A DNA stretch of 64,000 nt, from assembly GCA_021234155.1 (NCBI GenBank), contig JAJEKV010000336.1, forward strand, positions 62,001 to 126,000, read 5' to 3'. Shown piece after piece: positions 23,230 to 35,581 of the stretch; position 1 is the stretch's first letter; each line of letters opens with the position of its first letter. This stretch comes from Isoetes taiwanensis (taxonomy: Eukaryota > Streptophyta > Lycopodiopsida > Isoetales > Isoetaceae). The notes beneath the pieces are model-generated. The model ran no database searches, was not told where the DNA came from, and worked only from the letters and a program-made list of their open reading frames with translations. The translations under genes and the position numbers were made by a program.

Positions 23230-23243
23230 CTATGCGCGCATAG
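23230..23243. repeat. last palindrome copy, downstream of the methyltransferase stop
   Basis: A perfect CTATGCGCGCATAG lies 75 bp after the stop codon. No copy was seen to the right of it, so it marks the minimum right extent of element 2. Confidence 0.85.
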
Positions 23244-24274
23244 ACATTCTTCCTTCCCTTTGTATTTTTGTGTCGTATGAAAGTGCATCTTCTTAGTGTG
23301 TCTTAACACAAAATCTGTCGCTCGCTTTTAGAATGCAACTTTATTTTTTGGTATTTGTTTTTTTTTAAATGGTCAAAACTGTCGAATTTACGTTTTTTTG
23401 AAAAAGAAATATGCAATTGCACCACAGGTCATTAGTGCGTTTGCACCGTCACCTTGTTACCAAAAAACCTATTTGGAGTAATCTGAGAGTGTACTTTTTT
23501 CCAAGTTAAAGAATTCATGCATATTAAGGAACCCAATATGCTGGTTGATAACTCTGGAGCTAGCATAAAGCTTTGCTCTATATGAGAGCAACTTGACAAA
23601 AGCTGCATCACTCTACAGTAACGTGCAACATGAAAACAATTAGCTAATAGTCTCATTAAGATGAAAACAATTAACTGATCGTCTCCTAAGCGAACTGGTT
23701 GGTTCAAAGCTTCATTAGATGAAGCAATCCCTTAGCCTGTAGCAGGGTACCTAAAGTTTTTGTCTTCAGTCTTTTATTAATTTCAGGAGGCGTAATCAAT
23801 GTATGAAAGTAAATCCTAACCCTAATCTATAACATGGCCTATGTGCCACCTATGTTTGACACGACCATCTATGCTGCATAACCTCATAGCTATAAGGTAT
23901 CTTATGTTACTTTTTCATTTACTTCAATCTATCTGCGCCGCCTTCTCACTCACATTTACACAAACAATTTCACACCTGCCCTACTGGTATTCCAATTTTG
24001 CATTTACATAATTCTACTTTCAAAGGTCCAGAATACTAAGTTGATATAAACATTTTGGATTTTCTCACTAATCTTTTTACTTTGCATTTTTCTTTTTACT
24101 TATCACTTTTCTTTGATTAGAAAAGAAAAACCCTTGCTTTAGGTATGTAGAACGTTTTTCAATAGTTTTTGGATAGAAAAGTTGCATATAAGTTACAAGT
24201 TTATAGTTACAAGTCATTATAAGTCGTATAATAGACATTTGAGCAGACGCGCCACATCCTATATTATAATGTTA
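23244..24274. other. intergenic; no gene seen
   Basis: AT-rich DNA with T runs. The right end of element 2 should lie in the first part, but I found no inverted repeat matching its left side. Confidence 0.4.
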
Positions 24275-24757
24275 CTAGTAATAACGCCCAGCGTTGCTGG
24301 GCATACGTTGGTAGCATGTAATAGTTTTGGCCGCAATGAGAAAAGCGGGGCAATAATCTAACATTTTTTTATTTTTATTATAACAAAAAACTTTTCTAAT
24401 ATTTAACGTCTAAAGAAACTTACTTAGTTCATGTAAGATCTCAGAGAGCATTGCGTAGAAAAGGATGGTGCTTCTTCATAGCAATTCTGATCTCTTCCGT
24501 TTTTTCTGAAGGTTTTGTTTGTTGATGAATTTAACCTCTATTATGTTCCCAAGTTCCTGTTGGTTGGCTATAGTGATGGCATCTATGTTCGCGTATGTAT
24601 GGTGTTGTCCACCTAACCTCTTAAGGACCTTCTTGTTGTTTTTTAGCATGTTACTCCTTGGTATGAAGATGGCCTTGTCATACAACAGGTGTACATCTGT
24701 CTCCATTATTTCCTTGTCGAAGATGAAGTCCAAATAATGGCGTGTCTTAATGCCCAA
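24275..24757 (-). mobile_element. Helitron 3' end with Pif1-type helicase remnant
   Basis: On the minus strand the element ends in a hairpin (CCCAGC AAC GCTGGG) followed about 9 bp later by the terminal CTAG next to a T, the hallmark of a Helitron 3' end. Upstream on the same strand, a 93-codon frame (24757-24476) contains YDKAIFIPRSN and QHHTYANIDAITIANQQELG. These resemble the segment of the Helitron helicase that follows the ATPase core (usually A-x-L-x-P-x-N, then Y-x-S-x-D-x-I). The helicase is truncated, so this is a fragment. Confidence 0.65.
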
Positions 24758-27600
24758 TCAAAGAGAAGGGGAGCTAAGGTGCAAACTAATTTTTTAATTG
24801 AATTCCATATGCTAAATGGAATCAAACTTGGACATTATGATCATTTAATATTTAAATAACAATGAACATCTATGTGTGTTTATTTCCTAAATACCTTTGT
24901 ATAAACATCATGTTCCTATTTTTGAATGTTGAGCCATAAACTTCTTTACCTATAATACTTTGAATTCTTTAAATATAATATGCTCAAGGATTTATATAAA
25001 GAAACTATATGTTGATCTGTTGCTTGTAGAAGAGGGGCGTTTTTGTGGGAAGTAAATAACAATGTGGATTAATTATAAGGGTTTTGCACTTAAAATATAT
25101 ATGCAGGAAAAACAACCCCCAACAAAAAAGTCTATCTTTTCTGAGCCCTTTTTGTTCACAAATATGAAAGTCATGTTAATTCCCTAAGAACCGTTTGTAG
25201 ATTCTTTTATTTGACGATTTATTTTGATTTTAGAAGTCCAAATGGACGTAGATAAGCAGCACCACTTTTGTATACTTATTTGCATTAACACACACCAATA
25301 TTAGACTATATTAGACTGATACCGAATTCAATTAAGAAGCAATACATAAAGTTGAAATTCCATATTGTCGTTATCTAAAATGTTTTAAAATCATAATGCA
25401 ATAATTCCTTTGCCAAGTTTTGGAAAAAAAGTAGGATGTGTAGAGTGAGAGAACAGACCCATGACCTCACTTTTCTAGCCCAATGTTTGTTTAAGATAAG
25501 TCTAGAAGGAGTATCGTAAGAGTTCTCTACCTAAGGGAACAATTTTCCATATGTATTATTATGTACACCTTCAATAGTTCCTCTCTTCAAACCTACAATG
25601 CTAAGCCCATATGTAATCAATGTCCCGGTAACTGCATATACAATGGCTCAACCATTGCCTAAGCTTTTATCTTTATCATGGGTGAACATTCCTCTTATAC
25701 AACCTATAGACCAAAGAAAAAGACACGAGAAAGCAATTAGGAGTCGCACGAACCGCTTTGCCAATGTCTTTGGCTCCACGATGTCTTCCACCTTCATTTA
25801 TGTCATGTCAAACATTTCTTGTAAAACAGCCTAACAAACAGGGTTAGCGAAAGTCGAGACATTTGATGCATCGTTACTATTATTATTAGTGTTCCCAATC
25901 AGGTACGTAATGCTCATGAATCCAGTTCATATTCTAACCTATTGCAAGTGTTGACAAAACCCTCGCTCTTGCCCATGATTGATAACTTCATCCGCTTGTA
26001 CCATCAAAACAGATGTTAAAAATATCAAGTATTAATTACGGTTCCTTTGATAAATAGGAAATGTAACTTTCATTGGTTTACTTCACCGCAGTTCATGCCA
26101 TTGATATAACGAGGCATGAATGTATTTGCTCCATATCAAAAATTTCTGCGGATGTACATACATGTAGAGCACTTGTATATGTGACCTGATTTGGCATCTC
26201 AAGTGCTTCCATATTTCATATCTAAGCGTAAGAATGGCGCCGCCAATAAATATGTCAAGGAAGCAAAGTGCTTCGCATTTCATATCTGGCGTATAAGAAT
26301 GGGCACCGCCAATAAATATGTCGAAGCATATTAGACCTGAATAGCACCCGGTATGAATGTGGTTTTCCCATTCGGGCTTCTTCAAAGACCGCAGCGCTTA
26401 CCACATTGACATACACGACACTATCTAGCTTGGATCTCTTGGACTGCATGATCTTAAGACTTGGCAAGCATAATTCATGTCTTCAAACTTGGTATTCATG
26501 TCCAAGAGCTTCAAGCACTAAGATATCTGTTTTGATGTCAATTCTAGAATCAACATTTATAGACTTTTCCCACCCTAATGATTTGTATAAGCGATTTTGC
26601 GGATAGAACATTTACATAAGTAACAATCTACGGCTTGAACTCATCTTGCTTCATCTATTAAAAAATCTTGCTTGCTACCTTTCCATCTCCATGATTATAA
26701 CCTGCAACCATTGTCGTCACATCCATTCGGACATCATGTCAAATAACTAACTTGCATCAATTTACGCTTCCACACTTTAAATTCATGTTGAGCGAGCATT
26801 TTTTACAACAATCTTTGGTTTCTCTTGTTTGAAAATGCCTCTTGAATTGCCTTGCATTCTGAGAATGCAATTGAGATCGCTTTGCATACTGTTTTTTCTT
26901 ACAAAACACTTAAAAGTATTTAGAATGCAGCCACCTTTGTTGTTTTCCTTGGCATGCCCAACATGGTCATTTTGTATAAAACATGATCCTGCTATTATTT
27001 GTGTTTGCTGTAGAAGACATTCAATTGCGCATCTGACATCATGGATGGAACAGAGGTGTCTGTAGCTTCCAAGGCCGCCCTAAAATCCTCTATTTGCAAA
27101 AAGAAACGGTTAGCCGATTATGTCATCCAATCCTCCACAGGCTGCTATGACATGCAAAACGAATTTAAGGGCCATGCAGTATGTAAACTTGCTCATAAAA
27201 TTACCATATTCTTCCATTTCGTGCCAAGGCTCCAACTGCAGAAAAATGATCTGAATTCATTATTGCTGCTGCATTACCTACGGTAATTCTAAGAGTTGCA
27301 AATATATATAGGGAAGCTATTATAAGAATCGAATATCTTAGTTGCAGAAAATGTGTGAGCATCCATACCTTTGTTTGTTTCGTCTCACCAACTGAAGAAC
27401 ACAGGCAAATGATGTCGAGATGCTACTGTTTGGCTTTATGATGATTTTCAGCTCCTTTCTTCATATTTGAGCAGAACAACCAGATGTAGTCTGAACTGAA
27501 GGTTTCTTTCTTTCTTATATCTAAGCCTTAAAACCAGCTGCAAACATAGCAATCCATCTGCAAACCAGCTTCAACATAGGTCTAGAACCGAATAAGCAGT
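24758..27600. other. intergenic; no supported gene
   Basis: Several short open frames exist, the longest about 100 codons at 26083-26385, but none has a recognisable motif or a plausible splice structure. Around 26220 and 26280 a phrase about AAGAATGG(C)GCCGCCAATAAATATGTC is duplicated. Confidence 0.4.
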
Positions 27601-27978
27601 TTCCAGGAGCCATCAATCCATCGGAGCTCATCGATTCAATATCATGTGAGCAAAGTCGAAACCGGAACTCCAAAGATTTGTGTAGCATGCGCACTTCATC
27701 ACCTCGGTTTGTCTCTTCCGATGCGGGAACAACGGCACCTCATCGTAAAACAACGATACATGATATTTTATGAAGGAAAAGCAAGCAGACAAACTTGCTT
27801 CTGAAGAGCTAGAGCCGCACTCGCGAACCCTAGGGAAAAAAATCCCAAACTCTGTTGCTAGCAGCTCGAAGGTGCGATGGCCGCCGTCGCTAACCCTAGA
27901 AAAAAAAACCCAAGTTATCTTAAGAATATGACGTGGCATAATCTCCTCCATTGGCTTCATCAAATCTGGAGCGTCCAA

Positions 27979-28058
27979 ATTAGGGCTGGGTCCAACACTT
28001 ACACAATAACATTATAATATAAGATGCTGTAATTCCTCGATTTGGATCCAGCCCTAAT
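27979..28058. repeat. 15-bp inverted repeat around a 39-bp repeat unit
   Basis: ATTAGGGCTGGGTCC (27979-27993) and GGATCCAGCCCTAAT (28044-28058) are complementary at 14 of 15 positions. They nearly enclose the 39-bp segment repeated at 32580. Confidence 0.6.
27988..28026 (+). repeat. 39-bp direct repeat, left copy
   Basis: It starts GGGTCCAACACTTACACAAT and is identical over 39 bp to 32580-32618. The two copies are 4.59 kb apart in the same orientation. Confidence 0.85.
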
Positions 28059-29108
28059 CTGGATGGATACGATTGTGCTTTGCTCGGACGGTCCGGAACT
28101 TGCCTTAGGGAAACGTGGCCCAAAAAAAATACAAGAACAAAAGAAAAAAGTTTCGTTAGGGTTTAGGTCGGAGCTATACAACGGCGATGGCGGCAAAGAT
28201 AACAACTTTAAGTAGAAGGAAACATGTGTGGGGACAGAATCGAAGGTGGATCTATGGGGGGCACCTCTGGTAGATGCAACAGAAGGACCTCAACTCGAGG
28301 CATTGAAGGCCCGTCAAGTATAGTAATAACCATGGCTTTTCTCACAGCCATCTAACTTGCCCATTTCCAAAACATCACAGATATGCATGGTATGGTATGG
28401 TTGGGGATAGCTAGTGAATGACCCCGATCAAAAGCTCAAGGGAGCTGTGCAATTCGCCCAAGTTTCCCTTGCTGATCGAGACGAGCAGCTGGATGTAGCA
28501 ACCGCCGATTACCCAGGTTAGTTTGGGACCGCAAGCATCCGTTGCAATTCTCGCGCAAACTCTGCAGTAAGTTATAACAAAACCAGATTTCGATTATACC
28601 GTTGGAGTTACCTTGCTTAGATGGTCTAGATGACTTTTAAAAGACTGGACTTCTCCAAATCGGCCTCCTAGAGTCTGAAGAACAAGTCCCGGATCATTTG
28701 GAGCTAATTTCGAAAAGCTTCCAATTGTTATCCATGAACGCCATCTCCCGCAACTACTATTTAACTAATTTCAGACCATTCTTATAGTCTTAGGACAGTC
28801 CATTAGCTTCGGAATATCATCATAGAGATATAGAAAATGTATAATGCAAGAAAGCCCTCAAAGCCCGACATGGCTGGGATCATCGTAAAGCAGCTTTACA
28901 TTTGATCATGTTGCCTGTAGAACTATTCAACAGGAAATACCATGCTTGATCCCAATTTGTTGTTTGCCTCTTCAACCAGTTGAAAGAAGATGCAAGGAAA
29001 GTGGTCTATTTGGAAGACCCACTTGAGGGGAAGTTGGATGTCTTCAGGACGTTCTTCATTATTGGCCGATGGTAAGAATTTCCTTTATTCCCATACATTC
29101 TCAGACCA

Positions 29109-29330
29109 TTAATCACCGGGCATAAGTTGGAAGTATGCAAATCTTTTGACCGCAATGGGAAATGCGTGCAATAATAATCTAATTTTTGTAACCTATTATT
29201 ATGATAAAAATATCTAAAGATTTAACAACATCTAAAAGCTTCTTCATGTTAGATAGTTCTGCATTGGTATCGTTGATGCATCATTAGGGCTTCATCCCAT
29301 ATAATCATGCTAGTCTATATTGTTAACTTT
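29109..29330 (-). mobile_element. second Helitron-related remnant
   Basis: The first 70 bp resemble the Helitron 3' region at 24300-24370, sharing TTTTGRCCGCAATG and GCAATAATCTAA. Further along the minus strand, a frame near 29300-29250 reads MIIWDEALMMHQ, which matches the Walker B segment of Pif1/Helitron helicases (usually IIWDEAPM). The hairpin and CTAG end seen at 24275 are not preserved here. Confidence 0.55.
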
Positions 29331-29399
29331 GCCAACTCCTGACCGCTTTGGAATATTGCATGTTGATGTCTCATCTATGTTTATCGGTATCTTGAACCT

Positions 29400-32300
29400 T
29401 GAATGCGTAGGGTGGTCCGCCCTGCCCCGGGTTGAGTGTTGATCGGCCCCGGCAAGGTTTTTATAGGAGTGTGATATTTTGCTTCTGCATCGCTTGAGCA
29501 GCCCTCGAGCTAGAAGTGTGAGGGAGTGTTATTTTGTTTTTGCAATGTTCGTATATGAGGGTCAAGTTGACTTCATTGCATTGTCAATGTAAATGTGTGC
29601 CCGACATTGTCGGGCGGTAAACGGTGCCACGCTAATGTAGGAGCTTGTTTGTAATTTTGGCGCTAATTTAGAAACTTGTGTCCGCTTGTGCGACATGTTG
29701 ATGTTTGCAGAAATGGACATGGTTTGATTTACTAATTATTTTGTTGTTGAAACTATATGCTAACAATACCATCAATGTTAAATTGTCCAAGCACGGGAAC
29801 ACAAAGTTGGAAACCCTGTTAATGATAAACCCATCAAGGTTTCATATAACACTTATTATTGGCCATAATAACTTTGTTTGACAACTTTGTTTATAGGAGA
29901 GGCTTATGCATTGCTCTCTTTTAAATCATTAGCTAAGAAATATCTATTTACCAATACTAACTTATAATTTTGATTGTACATTAGCTAAGATATATTATTC
30001 TCAAGAAATTATATTATGCATCTATTTAGTCAAGATGTGTGCATTATCCTTAGTGCATTGTGTAACATTGATGATACATGTAATATAGATCAAGACATCA
30101 AGAATAGAAATGTAACATTGATCATGATGATCGCGATCATTTTCCCGAACTCAGTATTTCCCGTGGTAGTTGCAATTGCCGGATGTCGCGAAAGTGATGT
30201 ATAATATCGAGGCATTATAGATCAAAGTTTAATGGCTTATACATGGTACCCAAATCCAAAATCTTGTGTTCGTTGAAGCGGTAATTTCCATCGGTAACCG
30301 GCCGCTTCACATGGAGTTTTAAGGACATCCTTCCCCCGCCTTCATAAAAGCATTTAATTGGCCTTGTAACCCCGCTTTTAAAAGGCCGACTTATTCCTCA
30401 AAGGCATGGTTGTCCTTGTTGACTCCAAAACCCCGAAATGAATGTTCCACTTGAGGATTTCCATAACTAAGGTAGCTTAATGCATCCATGTTTTATGTGA
30501 ACATATTTTTTGCAAACTGCTATACTTGCAAAAGAAAGGAAAAGATGGTTAGCAACATGATAAATATGATCGAAAGCACATACGTGATTAAAGAAACAGA
30601 ACCTGGTTTGGCTTGAATAGTTATTTTGGGAAACTCCAAAGATAACATATTTTTCAAGGTGGAATTTGAGATTGTGAGCCTTAGCTCTTAAAAAGAGAAA
30701 GTCGCCGCTATCCTTGCCTAGCCGATCCAATCGCTTTTTTATGATTAAGAGCACCATAAAGAAAAAGAGCTAGAAAGAGAATCGAAAAAAGTGTAGTTCA
30801 GAAATCCATGGCGAGCTCGTTGCCGGAAAACGCCTTAGAAGTCGCTGAAGAAAATGCTATGGAAGTGCCACTGGTTTTGACATGCACCGCAGGCCGAAGC
30901 TCTTTGTGCTAGGGTTTAAAGTCAAAAGTCGATGCTTTTTCTTCGATTAAAATTGCCCGATCGATGCCCTTCTTCTTGTAACTTCGGCTTCACCGCCAAT
31001 GTAAATCCATAATGTGTTCATCCCCACCGATGCGACTATTTGTGAGGGAAGGCCCTTAGATCCTCCAGACTAAGAAGCATTTCCTTGGGATCGGTGGAAA
31101 AAAAGAGAAATATGTATAAATAGGTCCTCTACTTCAAATTAGAGCGCATAATTCCGTGATATATGGAAAGCTCCACGCATCTTTGAAACGTGGAAGGGGG
31201 TGGTTTCAACACACCCGCTACAAATATATCTCAAGATAAGCCATCTCCTTTGGGATCGAAGATATAGACTATCCTCCCACCGCCGCAGAGTCAATAATGT
31301 TTTCTTTTCCCCAAGGAAAGTACACACCGAAATATAGACCGCCACATTTGAGCTCACCAACATTGAAATAAGTGCCTAATAATGCACTTTCTCACCGATC
31401 CTTATAAGCTCATTTGCTTCTCTTTAAATCCATGGGCACATCATGCAAATGCTAAAATCATATCACGGCTATAATTGATCTCAGATCCGCTATGTATTCA
31501 TCTAGCAACTCAATAAGATTCTCGCAATCAAGTAGCACGCTTTTGAAAACCCAACCATCCGAAAACAAAGTTTTCAGATCGACAATTGTTCTATTCTCAT
31601 CAATATAAATCCCGCCCTCTAAAACGAATATAATTATACCCGCAGAGGGCCCAACAACTTTGCCATATTGTCATCATAGGTGGGGATAAACACACCACTC
31701 GCCAAGAAAACTATGTGTAATCCATCCTACCATTTTGCAGGAATGATTCCGAAAAGGACCTCGATAACCCTAATAAGAAGCAATATCTTGCAAACCCAGA
31801 AAAGAAGAAATATGCATAAATAGGACGCCTATTTCTAATCGTGAGTAGGCATTTCCCAGATATAATAAAACTTCACGATTTATGGATTCCCTTACAGATC
31901 GATCAACCTGGCCCGTGGTAAATCCATAAGCTTTCAACTTCAATCGAATTGTACATTGTGGTCGGGCATAGCGTAAGACTCATCTAACCGGGTCGAAGGA
32001 GGTCCGTGGCCATGGTTGGTTTTCAAATTAGAACAATGCAAGACCCATAAACCGCGAAGAAATCATTGCAATCGATGTGGTTCAAAGATCGTAACAATGC
32101 CGAACAAAACCAACAAAGCCGAGACTCGCAAATCAAAGAAGAAAAGAAAACATACCAAAAGAATAAAATCAGGATCAAAGGCGAGGAACCTTAGGGAAGT
32201 CCACCTTCTGACGTGGCCAAAGGCTCTACGAATCTTAGCCGCCATAAGAAGGGCATGGGAAGCTCGAAAATGTGACTAACAGGTAGAAAAATTAAAACCC

Positions 32301-32579
32301 TAATTTGTGCTCTGCTTTGCCGTAATGAAGAAAGCGATTCCTCTTCTTGCCTCTTCCTCTTTATGTTCCGCCTTTAGGGCCTATTCGAAGTTGTTTCGCT
32401 TCCATGTTTTCGCTTCCAGCCATGCTTAGCTTCGTGAAAGACTCAAAAAATCGGGCCGAAGCTCGCAGACCGGCCCAAAGCTCTACACCATTGAAACAAA
32501 AAAAAAAAAAAAAAAGGATGAGAAGAGAAGAAATCTTGGGTCAGGTAATGTCGATGGATCTCGGTACCGGCCCAAATTT
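29400..32579. other. repeat-derived intergenic DNA; no supported gene
   Basis: Only short frames without motifs occur. The plus-strand frame at 32016-32279 is Lys/Arg-rich and the opposite strand also opens with an ATG there (32245); neither is recognised. The stretch lies between the two 39-bp direct repeats. Confidence 0.35.
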
Positions 32580-32618
32580 GGGTCCAACACTTACACAATA
32601 ACATTATAATATAAGATG
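32580..32618 (+). repeat. 39-bp direct repeat, right copy
   Basis: Identical to 27988-28026. The flanking bases differ, so the repeat is limited to the 39 bp. Confidence 0.85.
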
Positions 32619-33224
32619 TAATATTTTTTCCATGTGTATAAGTTAGCTAAGCAGAAGTCTTTAAGAGGCAAAACAATGAAACGCCACACAGAATGGTACA
32701 AATCACCAGTAAGACCTTTCAGTTATTTTTCAAGCCTATACATATTCAAATGTGCTGAGATGGCATGTAAACATCCTGAACATCCTGAACATGCAACTTT
32801 TACTTCATAGGATACCATCCATCTTGAACATGCAACTCATTACTTTTGCTTCATAGGATCTTGAGACTTTATATTTGTCTCTTTGCTTGAGCTTTTATGC
32901 ATTCTGCTGAGAATTTATTGTGTTTATTCACATATGCTTCCAGGTCGTAGGAATAAGGAGTATTTGTCTTGAGGAGTCAGGTTTAACTTCTCAATCCCAT
33001 TCAAGATGGGGCTACAAGTTCATATGAGCCCTCTAGGGATTGATTTATGTCAATGATGCATTTGATAAAATCAAATGCTCAATGCTAGATTTGACAAATT
33101 TGAAGGTATAAAACCCATGTTGAACCAGAAGTTCAATTTTCTTATATAGGTGGTTTCAAACATGGTTTAAATTATGTTATTAACAGGTTCAAGATGTCCA
33201 CGTTATTAGGATCATGGCATTTTC

Positions 33225-33259
33225 AAGGAAGGAAGGAAGGAAGGAAGGAAGGAAGGAAG
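33225..33259. repeat. (AAGG)n microsatellite
   Basis: Nearly nine uninterrupted AAGG units. Confidence 0.95.
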
Positions 33260-34289
33260 TATCATGGCACCAACTTTAGGCGCAACATCAATGGACAAGG
33301 TATCTAGGCATTATTTTCTAGCATAATAATTTGTGTTCTCAGATTCAATTGCATGAATATGCGGTGATCTTCGCTTTAAAAAATAATCACTATCATCTTT
33401 AATTCTATTCATATATGCAAATTTTACTTAGCATGTAATCAAGGATAAATTATTTTTATGATTTGATCATTTATTAATTGTTTCTACAAGTTGACCCGCC
33501 AGCTCATTGGCAAAATGACATTTGAAAAAATCTTCTTACAATAGCTGTGCAGATGATTCCATGAGGCTCAATGTTGAAAATGCAAGTTTTAGCTCAATGA
33601 AACTCCATAACTTAATCTGTAAATAGCTGATATGTGGATCCATGTTGCAAAGTCAAGGAATATCAGAGTTTCTTTGACCAATTTAGTTTTTCCTCGGGCC
33701 AATTCTTGCAAAGAAGTTATTCCTCATCTTCATTGTCGTTCCTTACATTTAGCCAATACCTCAGCGACTTTACAATGGAGGCAAGCATTCAGCCAATACC
33801 TCAGCGAAGCATGCAAACACGAAATTTACAATGGAGGCAAGCATGCAAACACAAAATTTAATGGTGCATAAGGTGCCCTTTGAATGCAATGCAATATTCA
33901 CAAGGGCAATTGTTTGGCAATATTCACACGACAATTGTTTTGGTAACTGTTTTGTTAGTGTGACTCCCCTTTACTCAAACTATATAACAAGCATCTTTTG
34001 CATGATTTATCTATTCATTTTTGTTATCAAAGCCTTGGAATCGTCTTCAAACATGTTATACCAACAGGAAATCCTTCAAGCGATATGATGCGCTTTTAGG
34101 CCACAAACGGAATTGCTACATTTATTCCTTTGGCCAAATTTATGTATTTCTATTTGTATTAGACAATGCACCTTATTTCCAGATGCATTTTGAAGTTACA
34201 AATGCAGAAAACACCAGGATACTCATTATAATGCTCAGTCGCAACATCGCAGTTATTTTGCTAACATTTCCTATATGTTTTGATTGTCC

Positions 34290-34335
34290 CATAAGACCTT
34301 TCTTTGTCCTATAAGACCTTTCTTTGTCCTATAAT
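34290..34335. repeat. 21-bp tandem repeat
   Basis: ATAAGACCTTTCTTTGTCCT occurs twice in a row, followed by a partial third unit. Confidence 0.9.
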
Positions 34336-34497
34336 AGTGCCAAACAAAAATACTGTGCCAATGTTTGAGTGTTGCGATATGAACAGTGTTTTTGTATTTC
34401 ATGCAACCATGAAATAGAAACCTATAATAGAGTGGCAGTATTTAACAGTGGTAAAAGCCAAAATGTGCGCACATACTTTACTATAGACACATATGTA

Positions 34498-34540
34498 TAA
34501 AGAAAGAAAGAAAGAAAGAAAAAGATAGATAGATAGATAA
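34498..34540. repeat. (AAAG)n and (GATA)n microsatellites
   Basis: A run of AAAG units passes directly into four GATA units. Confidence 0.9.
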
Positions 34541-35306
34541 ACGCATAAGAAACACTTATATTTCGAAAGAGACACTTATATTTCAAAAGTTCTATCTCAA
34601 TAAAACATTTATAACAAATATAAAGACATTTTTGGAAAATCATAAATAAGCCATGGATACGATTGGTATTGGTCTTACATGCGTTACAAATAATTCATTA
34701 GCTGCTTCTTGGTAGAGGTGAAGGCCAACCAAGTTCAGCATAGCAAGGTTACTTTCACACCCTTCTATGCATATCTAACTCATCATCTTGAAGATTGACT
34801 CCACACCAACTCCACATTTCATAATCAAAGATATACCCATAAAAAAGCTTTAACAAGCCCACTCACACTCTTGCTCATAATTCATGCTTACCTTCTTAAT
34901 GATGTGGCCTTGGTTTATTAAATAACATTATTGTGTTTGTGTGTATTTATGCGTACATGTGTCTGTCGTGAATCAAAATCTTGGCAAGGGTTCAAATAAC
35001 ATTGGCTAGGATATTAGGGGCAGGTTCATGTTGCTGCTAGGTTAGACAACAACATGACTTTGCCATGACAAGGGGGGATAGGGATATGCTCTGCAACAAT
35101 GACAACAACAACAATAGTATATCTCTCTATCTTGATCTTCTAAGTGCAAAGAGGGTAATCTTCTAAGTGCAAAGAGGGTACTTTACTTCAACATGAAGGA
35201 ATATTATCGTTATTATTTTGTCAAAGATTAAGACTGGAGCAAAAGGAAAGAGCGTTTTTTAAAACTATTCCAGAATTACAAGAATTATCTCTTAAACATC
35301 ATTCAC

Positions 35307-35480
35307 AAGTTCTTACTACCAAGCAACGCTGGGCACCGTTACTAGTAAGCAAAGAATTTTTTTGAAACATTATATTTTGGAAGGTGTAATTTCGGCAAGT
35401 TCTTACTACCCAGCAACGCTGGGCACCGTTACTAGTAAGCAAAGAATTTTTTTGAAACATTATATTTTGGAAGGTGTAAT
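35307..35480 (+). mobile_element. duplicated Helitron 3' terminus
   Basis: The hairpin AGCAACGCTGGG (CCCAGCAACGCTGGG in the second copy) lies 8 bp before the terminal CTAG, which is followed by T, at 35342-35345 and again at 35432-35435. The whole unit of 90 bp, including about 45 bp downstream of the CTAG, is repeated in tandem. It is the same terminal type as the minus-strand end at 24275. Confidence 0.65.
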
Positions 35481-35504
35481 TCCGGCAAGCTTGAAATTTC
35501 GCCT

Positions 35505-35581
35505 GAAATTTCGAGGTGATGTGGCGGGTCCAAGAGCGGCATCAACCACGAGTGGACTCTGCCACATCACCTTGAAATTTC
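35505..35581. repeat. 21-bp inverted repeat with 35-bp loop
   Basis: The arms at 35505-35525 and 35561-35581 are complementary at 20 of 21 positions (core GGTGATGTGGC / GCCACATCACC). This could be a very short MITE or a hairpin in a transcript. It lies just downstream of the Helitron termini. Confidence 0.8.

Larger units (their letters stand above)
27628..28205 (-). other. two short ATG-started frames in a promoter-like GC-richer block
   Basis: Minus-strand frames start at 27978 (MDAPDLMKPMEEIMPRHI) and 28205. The local base composition is higher in G+C than the neighbourhood. Neither product is recognised. They may be first exons or chance. Confidence 0.2.

Noticed and set aside
32016..32279. 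Lys/Arg-rich 87-codon frame
   Set aside because: The composition reflects an A/G-rich tract, and the opposite strand is equally open.
27988..32618. LTR retrotransposon bounded by the 39-bp repeats
   Set aside because: The repeats are too short for LTRs, no primer-binding site or pol text lies inside, and the left copy is nearly enclosed in its own inverted repeat.
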